The translations under genes were made by a program, and so were the position numbers. This document shows, one piece after another, positions 1 through 4,905 of a stretch of DNA of 5,086 bases (position 1 is the stretch's first letter; each line of letters opens with the position of its first letter). The notes beneath the pieces are model-generated. The model ran no database searches and was not told the DNA's origin. It saw only the letters and a program-made list of their open reading frames with translations. The DNA is from DASZHA01 sp049644325 (GTDB lineage: Bacteria > Chloroflexota > Dormibacteria > DASZGP01). The stretch is from NCBI GenBank assembly GCA_049644325.1, contig JBARRR010000015.1, forward strand, positions 1 through 5,086, given 5' to 3'.

Positions 1-729
1 GTCCGCTATGTGCAGATCCTGGTGGGGAACCCCGCCTGGATCGTGATCGGCGTGGTCCAGCCGCTGCTGTACCTGATGCTGTTCGCGCCGTTGCTGAAGT
101 CGATCGCGGCCATGCCCGGGTTCCCACCGGGTGGGGCCTACAACGTCTTCGTCCCGGGCCTGCTGATCCAGCTGGGGCTGTTCGGCGCCGCCGGCGTCGG
201 CTTCAGCCTGATCGCTGAGCTTCGCAACGGGGTCATCGAGCGGATGCGGGTGACGCCCGTCAGCCGGCTTGCCCTCCTCTTGGGCCGCGGCCTCCGAGAT
301 GTCATGACGCTGGTGATCCAGGGCCTCATCCTGGTGCTGCTGGCAATCCCCTTCGGGCTTGACCTGCACCCGCTGGGGCTGGTGATTGCGCTGGCCCTGG
401 TGGCGCTGATCGGGCTGGCGATCTCCTCGATCGCCTACACCCTGGCGCTGTGGCTCCGCAGCGAGGACTCCTACGCGCCGCTGATCTTCACCGCGTCGCT
501 GCCGATCCTGCTGCTCTCGGGCGTCCTGCTGCCATTGTCGCTGGCACCCGGGTGGCTGCAGCGGATCGGCGACGCCAATCCCCTCTCCTACGCTGTGACC
601 GCGGCGCGGGCGGCTTTCCTCGAGCAGATGTCAGATCCCAGCATCGTCAAGGCGCTGGTGATCATGGGAGTCCTGGCCATCGTCTTCGTGTCGATGGCGG
701 CGAGGTCCTTCAGCCGGGCGGTGGCGTAG
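1..729 (+). CDS. ABC-2 type transporter permease, 5' truncated by window edge
   Basis: This is the membrane subunit of an ABC exporter of the ABC-2 (DrrB/NodJ-like) type, which works as a dimer with a separate ATPase to move a drug, lipid or polysaccharide out of the cell. The frame is open to base 1, giving 242 visible residues. About six hydrophobic segments lie near residues 13-32, 48-70, 101-120, 126-150, 158-182 and 214-232. Between the second and third is the cytoplasmic stretch typical of the family, with IERMRVTPVSR at about 79-89 and a following GR. Near the end is the characteristic NPLSYAVTAAR at 193-203. A GTG at 10 could be read as a start, but the hydrophobic segment directly after it and the open upstream frame suggest that only a short N-terminal piece is missing. 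The ATPase partner would be expected just upstream. The substrate cannot be told. The last 20 bp overlap the 3' end of the opposing DinB-like gene. Confidence 0.9.
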   Translation, partial: VRYVQILVGNPAWIVIGVVQPLLYLMLFAPLLKSIAAMPGFPPGGAYNVFVPGLLIQLGLFGAAGVGFSLIAELRNGVIERMRVTPVSRLALLLGRGLRDVMTLVIQGLILVLLAIPFGLDLHPLGLVIALALVALIGLAISSIAYTLALWLRSEDSYAPLIFTASLPILLLSGVLLPLSLAPGWLQRIGDANPLSYAVTAARAAFLEQMSDPSIVKALVIMGVLAIVFVSMAARSFSRAVA

Positions 730-1246
730 CCCCAGTGGCGCTGACGTAGGCGTGGAGGTCGGGCAGGTGGTCGAAGACGTGGCCGAAGGGTCGCTGGTGA
801 CCGCCGACGACCGACCCCAGGAGACGCTCCAGTGTCCGGCGCCGCTCCGTCGGGTACCAGGCATGCGCGCTCCACTCCTCATCTGACATAGCGGTGATCT
901 CGGCCAGTAGCCGGCGGTGGGCGCCGTCGGCGCGCAGCCGGGTCTCGTCCATTGACTGGGTGGCGCCATGGCGGTCGTTCTCGGCGTTGAGCTCGTCGAC
1001 GCCCTCGGGGGCGCGGGCGAAGATGTCCTCGATCCAGGGCCGCCGCTGCGCTCGCCATTCCTCCAGGCTGGCGAGGGCGGTCTCCTCCCAGCCTGCGATG
1101 TGCGCCAGCAGGTCCTTGGCCGACCACTCTCCGCCGCCGATACTGCTGGCAACCACCATCTGCTCGTAGCTGAGCTGCAGCATCAGCGTGTCGAGGGCCT
1201 GCTGGCCGGCCTCGAGCTCCTCGATCGCCTGTGCCCGCGTCGTCAT
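710..1246 (-). CDS. DinB-superfamily protein (ClbS/DfsB- or mycothiol-transferase-like four-helix bundle)
   Basis: A 178-residue protein with the DinB/YfiT four-helix-bundle pattern. The hallmark is GGEWSAKDLLAHIAGWEE at residues 38-55, with the first likely metal-binding His at H49. An HxxxH pair lies near the C-terminus (H156 and H160), as expected for the rest of the three-His metal site. Length is normal for the superfamily, which includes thiol-dependent S-transferases and isomerases (mycothiol, bacillithiol) and the ClbS/DUF1706 group. It is not the DNA polymerase also called DinB. The ATG overlaps the rarA stop as ATGA, and GGAG lies 8 nt upstream inside rarA, so the two are probably co-transcribed and translationally coupled. 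The C-terminal end is Gly/Pro-rich (TGATPPPG) and its coding sequence overlaps the opposing permease gene. The fold assignment is firm; substrate and reaction are not known. Confidence 0.85.
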   Translation of the reverse strand: MTTRAQAIEELEAGQQALDTLMLQLSYEQMVVASSIGGGEWSAKDLLAHIAGWEETALASLEEWRAQRRPWIEDIFARAPEGVDELNAENDRHGATQSMDETRLRADGAHRRLLAEITAMSDEEWSAHAWYPTERRRTLERLLGSVVGGHQRPFGHVFDHLPDLHAYVSATGATPPPG

Positions 1247-2574
1247 GGCCGGCGCTCCAGGCGCTTCTTGATCTCCGCCTCGACGCCGTGGTCGGTGGGG
1301 GTGTAGTAGGGCTGCCCCGGCAGTCGCTGCGGTAGGTAGTCCTGCTCCACGCGGGCGTCGGGGTAGTCGTGCGGGTAGAGGTAGCCCTTGCCGTGGCCCA
1401 GCCGTTTGGAGCCGGGGTAGCTGGCGTCGCGGAGGTGCGGCGGCGGCGTCTGCGGACCGGTGTCGCCGAGGTCGGCGCGGGCTCGGCTCAGCGCCACCAT
1501 CGAGGCGTTCGACTTCACTGCCGAGGCCAGGTAGGTGGCCGCCTGCGACAGGTTGAGCGCCGCCTCGGGCAGGCCAACGACGCGCAGGGCGTCGAATGCC
1601 GCCACCGCCACCACCAGGGCCATGGGGTCGGCGTTGCCCACGTCCTCGGAGGCGAAGATCACCATTCGTCGGGCGATGAACTCGGGGTCCTCTCCCCCCT
1701 CCAGCATCTGCGCCAGCCAGAAGACCGCGGCGTCCGGGTCGGTGCCCCGCATGCTCTTGATGAACGCCGAGATGACGTCGTAGTGCATGTCGCCCGACTT
1801 GTCGTAGCGAAGAATCCGCCGCTGCAGGGCGGCGTCAACGTCGGCGGACGCTACCGTTTTGGACCCGGCAGCCTGCGCCGCGGCCACGCAGACCTCGATG
1901 GCGTTGAGGGCGAAGCGGGCATCGCCGCCGGCGAGGTCGACGATTCGATCGAGCGCCGCCGGCTCAAACCCGACGCCGGCGCCGCCGACGCCGCGGTCGG
2001 CGTCCTCGAGGGCGCGGTCGACGATGGTCCGGACCTGTTCGGGTGACAGGGGCTCGAGCCGGAACATGAGGCTGCGGGAGAGGAGGGGCCCGTTGACCTC
2101 GAAGAACGGGTTCTCGGTGGTTGCCCCGATCAGCACCACCCAGCCGCTCTCGACCGCCTTGAGCAGGGCGTCCTGCTGCGACTTGTTGAAGCGGTGGATC
2201 TCGTCGATGAAGAGGATGGTGCGGCGGCCGGCCTTGAGCATCTGGCGGCCGATCTCGATCGCCTTGCGCACGTCGGCGACGCCTGCGCTGACCGCGCTGA
2301 TCTCGATGTAGTGGGCGCGGGTGGCGGCGGCGACGATGGTCGCCAGCGAGGTCTTGCCCGTGCCCGGCGGGCCCCAGAGGATCACGGAGCTGAGCCGGTC
2401 GGCTTCGATCAGCGCTCGCAGCGGGCTCCCGGGACCAACGATATGGGCCTGGCCGACGAATTCGTCCAGCCGGCGGGGGCGAAGTCGGGCGGCCAGCGGC
2501 GCGGAGGCGTCGAGCTCGGGCGGGGCGGGATCGCCACCCTCGCCGGCGATCTCGGGGAAGAGCTCCTCGGTCAT
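1243..2574 (-). CDS. rarA: Replication-associated recombination protein A (RarA/MgsA), AAA+ ATPase
   Basis: RarA is a clamp-loader-like AAA+ ATPase (MgsA in E. coli, related to eukaryotic Mgs1/WRNIP1) that acts at stalled forks and at single-strand/double-strand DNA junctions. The 443-residue length is normal. Visible motifs: RPRRLDEFVGQ at 32-42; Walker A GPPGTGKTS at 68-76; Walker B LFIDEIHRFNK at 121-131; sensor 1 GATTEN at 150-155; an arginine-finger candidate R167 in LLSRS; sensor 2 region GGDAR at 216-220. The C-terminal tetramerisation domain follows from about 255, including FASEDVGNADP at 307-317 and the conserved tail with YPHDYP at 400-405 and QDYLPQ. All catalytic residues look intact. 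The ATG at 2574 is the first possible start because an in-frame TAG lies two codons upstream. A GGAGGGG lies upstream at rather long spacing (about 13 nt). It is first in a two-gene unit with the DinB-like gene and is divergent from the secreted-protein gene. Confidence 0.96.
   Translation of the reverse strand: MTEELFPEIAGEGGDPAPPELDASAPLAARLRPRRLDEFVGQAHIVGPGSPLRALIEADRLSSVILWGPPGTGKTSLATIVAAATRAHYIEISAVSAGVADVRKAIEIGRQMLKAGRRTILFIDEIHRFNKSQQDALLKAVESGWVVLIGATTENPFFEVNGPLLSRSLMFRLEPLSPEQVRTIVDRALEDADRGVGGAGVGFEPAALDRIVDLAGGDARFALNAIEVCVAAAQAAGSKTVASADVDAALQRRILRYDKSGDMHYDVISAFIKSMRGTDPDAAVFWLAQMLEGGEDPEFIARRMVIFASEDVGNADPMALVVAVAAFDALRVVGLPEAALNLSQAATYLASAVKSNASMVALSRARADLGDTGPQTPPPHLRDASYPGSKRLGHGKGYLYPHDYPDARVEQDYLPQRLPGQPYYTPTDHGVEAEIKKRLERRP
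1255..1258 (-). promoter_or_regulatory. Shine-Dalgarno site of the DinB-like gene, inside rarA
   Basis: GGAG on the - strand lies 8 nt before the ATG at 1246. It supports that start and shows that the downstream gene has its own ribosome site in addition to the ATGA overlap with the rarA stop. Confidence 0.6.
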
Positions 2575-2587
2575 CGCCTAAGTGTTA

Positions 2588-2594
2588 CCCCTCC
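2588..2594 (-). promoter_or_regulatory. Possible Shine-Dalgarno site of rarA
   Basis: GGAGGGG on the - strand ends 13 nt before the rarA ATG at 2574. The sequence is strong but the spacing is longer than usual. No in-frame start lies closer, because a TAG at 2580-2578 closes the frame upstream. Confidence 0.45.
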
Positions 2595-2626
2595 AGCCCG
2601 GCACGGGTTAGAGGATTCGAAGACGG

Positions 2627-2644
2627 TTATCAGGACTTTCTCAG
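2627..2644 (+). promoter_or_regulatory. Direct repeat at 11-bp period, possible OmpR/PhoB-family operator
   Basis: TTATCAG (2627-2633) and TTCTCAG (2638-2644) match at 6 of 7 positions and start exactly 11 bp apart. Seven-base half-sites at an 11-bp period are the usual layout for dimers of OmpR/PhoB-family response regulators. The pair lies 53-70 bp before the TTG start of the secreted-protein gene. About 10 bp downstream is CAGACT (2655-2660), which could serve as a weak -10 in an activator-dependent promoter and would give an untranslated leader of about 30 nt. Two half-sites of this length can occur by chance, so the regulatory role is inference. The site could also act on the divergent rarA. 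Confidence 0.4.
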
Positions 2645-2682
2645 ACGGGCCTTGCAGACTGGACTCCGGTTTCAATCACGGT

Positions 2683-2687
2683 AGGAG
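2683..2687 (+). promoter_or_regulatory. Shine-Dalgarno site that fixes the TTG start at 2697
   Basis: AGGAG is followed by a 9-nt A-rich spacer and then TTG. An in-frame TAG at 2682-2684 closes the frame just upstream, and the first in-frame ATG is codon 84, past the signal peptide, so TTG is the only sensible start. Confidence 0.85.
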
Positions 2688-2696
2688 ACAAAAAAC

Positions 2697-3092
2697 TTGA
2701 CCAGAAACAGAATCGCGCTGACCGCGGGGGCCCTCACGGGCGCGCTGGCCGCCGGAGGCGTCATCGGCGCCATCTTCTTCGGACCGCTGGCGGCCAATGC
2801 CGACACCTCGCCGAGCCCCGCCAGCGGAACCGCCGCCACGGGAACGCCGGCGCCGACATCCAACGAGGACGCCACCCACGAGAAGGGCGAGACCGCCGAC
2901 CAGGAGACGGCTGAGAACAACGGCACCGCTCGTCACGGCGGCGGCATGGGCGGCCTCAACGGCCACCCGAACGAGGATCCCGCTCACGAGAAGACTGAGT
3001 CCGCCGATCGCGAGAAGGCCGAGGATGCGGCTAAAGCTGCCAATCCCAGCAGTCCCACCACTCCATCCTCCCCGAGCCCCTCGGCCCAGTAA
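2697..3092 (+). CDS. Small secreted protein with signal peptide and duplicated acidic/His motif; function unknown
   Basis: A 131-residue exported protein of no family I can name. The N-terminus has basic residues (R3, R5), a long Ala/Gly-rich hydrophobic stretch (about 6-32) and an AxA-type cleavage site A33-N34-A35, so the mature protein would begin near D36. The segment could instead stay as a membrane anchor. The mature part is polar and low in complexity: a Ser/Pro/Thr/Ala linker (36-55), an 18-residue motif (56-73), a Gly/His-rich spacer with RHGGGMGG, a second copy of the motif (92-109) and a Ser/Pro/Thr tail. There is no Cys and no enzyme signature. TTG is the start, with AGGAG 9 nt upstream. 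A possible OmpR-type direct repeat precedes it and a strong terminator follows. It is divergent from rarA and probably monocistronic. Ordered, GC-rich third positions and the well-formed signal peptide support real coding. A cell-wall or envelope-stress role would only be a guess. Confidence 0.85.
   Translation: MTRNRIALTAGALTGALAAGGVIGAIFFGPLAANADTSPSPASGTAATGTPAPTSNEDATHEKGETADQETAENNGTARHGGGMGGLNGHPNEDPAHEKTESADREKAEDAAKAANPSSPTTPSSPSPSAQ
2862..2915 (+). repeat. Motif copy 1 in the secreted protein
   Basis: This encodes residues 56-73, beginning NEDATHEKGE and ending TAE. It aligns with copy 2 at 12 of 18 residues. The shared pattern is N-E-D-x-x-H-E-K-x-E-[TS]-A-D-x-E-x-A-E. The DNA copies differ at many positions, mostly silently, so the duplication looks old and kept by selection on the protein. 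Confidence 0.8.
2970..3023 (+). repeat. Motif copy 2 in the secreted protein
   Basis: This encodes residues 92-109, beginning NEDPAHEKTE and ending KAE, exactly 108 bp (36 codons) after copy 1. The regular spacing of acidic residues, with a single His, would suit an amphipathic helix or weak metal binding; that role is inference. Confidence 0.8.
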
Positions 3093-3103
3093 CAGGCCCA
3101 TGG

Positions 3104-3137
3104 TGAGGGCCGGCCGATCGGCCGGCCCTCATTTCTT
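3104..3137 (+). terminator. Rho-independent terminator of the secreted-protein gene
   Basis: A perfect 28-bp palindrome (3104-3131, centred on GATC) begins 12 nt after the TAA stop. It can form a 12-bp GC-rich stem with a four-base loop, and it is followed by a short T-rich tract, TTTCTT (3132-3137). It lies in the 48-bp gap between two convergent genes. On the - strand no U-tract follows the hairpin, so it mainly serves the + strand gene, although the hairpin may also shield the hydrolase transcript's 3' end. Confidence 0.85.
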
Positions 3138-3140
3138 GTC

Positions 3141-3800
3141 TCAGACGCCCAGACTCGCCGCGTAGCGGTCCAGCCCGTCGATGTCGCTGATCGGTGGGCC
3201 GTGGCCGACGCACACCAGGCTGGGATCGAGATTGAGTAGCCGGCGAATGCTGCGCCGGCTCTCTGCCTGGTCGGTGCAGACATTGGCCGGCGGATCCGCC
3301 AGGCGCACCCGGCCGGTGAAGGGGTTCTGGTTGCTACAGAGGTCGCCGGCGATTGCCACCCCATCGAAATCGCGGAAGTAGATGACGTGGCCCGGGGTAT
3401 GGCCGGGTGCGTGGATTACGCGGAAGTCGCCGACTCGATCGCCCTCCCGCAGCGGCCGCGCCACCGGGTGCGGCGGCCCGAGCCAGAATCGCTGGCCGTG
3501 GCGCTCGGTGAAGCGGGGAAAGGGGATGCGAGCGCCCTCCATCCAGGCGACGTCGGCCTCGTGGCAGGCCAGGGGAATGCTGAACTCGGCGCAGACCGCC
3601 GCCGCCGAACCGGCATGATCGGGGTGGCAATGGGTCAGCGCCACCATTGAGACACGGTGGCGGCGGGCGGCGCCGGTGACCAGGCGCCGGGCCCAGCGCG
3701 TCATGGTGTCGACCAGGACGTCGCCGGCAATATAGGCGTTGATGGCGCCCCTGGGGATGCCGGTGACCTGCCAGACGTCGTCCGCAACCTCGGTGATCAT
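3141..3800 (-). CDS. MBL-fold metallo-hydrolase (glyoxalase II-like)
   Basis: A 219-residue single-domain metallo-beta-lactamase-fold hydrolase, probably cytoplasmic since no signal peptide is seen. The full two-metal ligand set is visible: HCHPDH at 57-62 (H57, H59, D61, H62), H134 in PGHTPGH, D153 in AGD, and H200 in the closing GHGPP. The VDT at 30-32 is the usual early-strand motif. Members of this broad group hydrolyse thioesters (glyoxalase II type), lactones or other esters, and the substrate cannot be told from sequence. The ATG at 3800 is the first possible start because TAG lies directly upstream in frame. There is no Shine-Dalgarno match before it, but a TACGCT hexamer ends 8 nt upstream, which suggests a leaderless or nearly leaderless mRNA. 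The gene is convergent with the secreted-protein gene and divergent from the DM13 gene. Confidence 0.93.
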   Translation of the reverse strand: MITEVADDVWQVTGIPRGAINAYIAGDVLVDTMTRWARRLVTGAARRHRVSMVALTHCHPDHAGSAAAVCAEFSIPLACHEADVAWMEGARIPFPRFTERHGQRFWLGPPHPVARPLREGDRVGDFRVIHAPGHTPGHVIYFRDFDGVAIAGDLCSNQNPFTGRVRLADPPANVCTDQAESRRSIRRLLNLDPSLVCVGHGPPISDIDGLDRYAASLGV

Positions 3801-3808
3801 CTAGGCCA

Positions 3809-3814
3809 AGCGTA
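3809..3814 (-). promoter_or_regulatory. Possible -10 element of the MBL-fold gene (leaderless type)
   Basis: On the - strand TACGCT fits the TANNNT form and leaves 8 nt before the ATG at 3800. That would place the transcript start within about two bases of the start codon. The absence of a Shine-Dalgarno match agrees with this. No convincing -35 is seen, so this is a prediction only. Confidence 0.4.
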
Positions 3815-3867
3815 CGGCGGCGGAATTGGAGGCGTCCGCCGAGGATTGTTCGACTCGTGGCCCGCAC

Positions 3868-3872
3868 GGAGG
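3868..3872 (+). promoter_or_regulatory. Shine-Dalgarno site that favours the ATG at 3878
   Basis: GGAGG lies 5 nt before ATG 3878. The alternative in-frame GTG at 3857 has only GAGGA at about 11 nt spacing, so the ATG is preferred. Confidence 0.6.
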
Positions 3873-3877
3873 ACCTG

Positions 3878-4429
3878 ATGAGCGCCATCGCCCAGAGCTT
3901 CAGCCGTCACCGGCTGCTCTACATCCTGGGGGCGGTGATACTGGTCGGGCTGGCGGCCATCCCGCTGACGGCCTATGTGATCGTGCCCCAGTTCGTGCGT
4001 TCCACGGTGCAGGAGTCGGCGCCCGGGACCGGGACGGCGCCGCAGGCCACGGCATCCACCGGGGTCTCAGCCCCGCCCACAACCAGCTCCGGGCCGACGA
4101 ATGCAACGCTCCTCAGCGGGCAGCTGCAGCGGATCAACGCCGTGGACTTCGGCAGCGGCAAGGTCTCTGTGATCCAGAGCGGCGGCCAGCGCTTCCTCCG
4201 GTTCGAGAACGTCGAGATCGCGGCAGCGCCGGCGCAGCGGGTCTACCTCTCCGACCAGACCGACGGCAGGCCCGGCACGTTCACCGACCTGGGGGCGCTG
4301 AAGGCGACCAACGGCAGCTTCAACTACGAGATCCCGGCAGCCGTGGACCTGGGCAAGGTGAAGTCGGTGGTCTCGTGGTGCAGCCAGTTCAAGAGCACGG
4401 TTACCTACGCGCTCCTGCAGCCTGCTTAG
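3878..4429 (+). CDS. Membrane-anchored DM13-domain protein
   Basis: A 183-residue protein with a short basic cytoplasmic N-terminus, one strong membrane segment (about 13-36), a Thr/Ser/Pro/Ala-rich linker (about 45-77) and a C-terminal DM13 domain (about 78-182) that should lie outside the membrane. The domain shows the family pattern: an opening GQLQRINAVDFGSGKVSV, then RFLRFENVEI, VYLSD near 122-126, LGALKATNGSFNYEIP at 138-153, and the closing VKSVVSWCSQFKSTVTYALL with the conserved Cys at 168. DM13 domains are proposed to take part in redox or electron transfer through that Cys, largely from eukaryotic DOMON-containing proteins. In bacteria they are often found alone behind an anchor, as here. 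The start chosen is ATG 3878 on its ribosome site; GTG 3857 would add seven residues. The gene is divergent from the MBL gene and ends 3 bp from the convergent DUF4260 gene. Domain call is confident; function is open. Confidence 0.88.
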   Translation: MSAIAQSFSRHRLLYILGAVILVGLAAIPLTAYVIVPQFVRSTVQESAPGTGTAPQATASTGVSAPPTTSSGPTNATLLSGQLQRINAVDFGSGKVSVIQSGGQRFLRFENVEIAAAPAQRVYLSDQTDGRPGTFTDLGALKATNGSFNYEIPAAVDLGKVKSVVSWCSQFKSTVTYALLQPA

Positions 4430-4432
4430 CGG

Positions 4433-4840
4433 CTAGCGGCGCTGGAAGCCGTCGCGGTCGCGGAGGCCAAAGCCGAGGCTGCGATCGATGCAGATGTGCG
4501 CCGCCCACGCCGCGGCGGCGATCAGCCACGGCGTGGCCCGCGCTCCCCAGGCCGGTGCCGCCGTGAGCACCAGGACGGCCAGCCCCGCCGGCGCGAGCAG
4601 GCGGTGCAGGGTGTTGTAGAGCAGCACCGCCCGGGGATGGAGCCGGCCGCGCTCCAGGCCCCTGGCGGCCCCCGCGACCAATGCGATGTCGGGCATGACC
4701 AGGAAGACCCAGAACTGCCAGGTGGCGATGCCACCCTCGTGGACTGCGGCGATGATGAGGACGACCGCGGCCACGACGTACACGAGCCGCAGGGCGACAC
4801 GGGCAGGAGCGGGGAGCCGGGCGGAGTTGATATAGGACAT
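4433..4840 (-). CDS. DUF4260 family membrane protein
   Basis: A 135-residue integral membrane protein with four predicted helices, near residues 15-35, 42-60, 80-96 and 103-118. It matches my knowledge of the DUF4260 family in length and in conserved polar spots: PD at 50-51 in the second helix, YNTLHR at 75-80, and the final AHICIDRSLGFGLR at 114-127 followed by a short GF-containing tail. No function is established for the family. The His and Asp residues in or near the membrane (H79, H115, D119) suggest a buried polar or metal site, which is inference. ATG 4840 is used; no clear Shine-Dalgarno precedes it. It is divergent from the PIG-L gene across 65 bp and convergent with the DM13 gene with a 3-bp gap. 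No terminator is seen between those two. Confidence 0.85.
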   Translation of the reverse strand: MSYINSARLPAPARVALRLVYVVAAVVLIIAAVHEGGIATWQFWVFLVMPDIALVAGAARGLERGRLHPRAVLLYNTLHRLLAPAGLAVLVLTAAPAWGARATPWLIAAAAWAAHICIDRSLGFGLRDRDGFQRR

Positions 4841-4894
4841 CGTCAGCCATCATCAGCTAACACCAGGGGCCAATGCCGGCTGCCTGGCCGTCGG

Positions 4895-4900
4895 TAAACT
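4895..4900 (+). promoter_or_regulatory. -10 element of the PIG-L gene, leaderless type
   Basis: TAAACT fits TANNNT and ends 5 nt before the ATG at 4906, the spacing expected when transcription begins at or next to the start codon. The nearby GGAG (4901-4904) is only 1 nt from the ATG and cannot act as a Shine-Dalgarno site for it. No clear -35 is seen. Use of ATG 4918 with that GGAG (13 nt away) is a weaker alternative. Confidence 0.5.
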
Positions 4901-4905
4901 GGAGC

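Noticed and set aside
10..12. GTG as the true start of the permease
   Set aside because: The frame is open to base 1 and the first membrane segment would begin almost at once; a start upstream of the window is more likely.
1369..2046. 225-codon open frame on the + strand opposite rarA
   Set aside because: It is the antisense shadow of a well-conserved gene, rich in Arg/Gly/Val/His with no recognisable domain, as GC-rich DNA often gives.
2582..2587. TAACAC on the - strand as a leaderless -10 for rarA
   Set aside because: It lacks the final T of the TANNNT pattern, and a strong if distant GGAGGGG is present.
2652..2680. TTGCAG with a hexamer near 2675 as a -35/-10 pair for the secreted-protein gene
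   Set aside because: The -10 match is poor, and the transcript would start inside the ribosome site, which would disable it.
3334..3888. 184-codon open frame on the - strand overlapping the MBL gene
   Set aside because: It is a Arg/Pro/Gly-rich out-of-frame shadow; the other frame has the complete metal-ligand set.
3826..4566. 246-codon open frame on the + strand, longer than the DM13 gene that it overlaps
   Set aside because: Its translation is Arg/Ala/Pro-rich and resembles nothing, while the other frame gives a clear membrane anchor and DM13 domain with a ribosome site.
4401..4853. 150-codon open frame on the - strand overlapping DUF4260
   Set aside because: It is Arg/Pro-rich without membrane segments; the other frame matches a known membrane family.
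4841..4905. Ribosome site or -10 for the DUF4260 gene
   Set aside because: No Shine-Dalgarno match is seen, and the nearest -10-like hexamer (GATGAT) is too weak to call.
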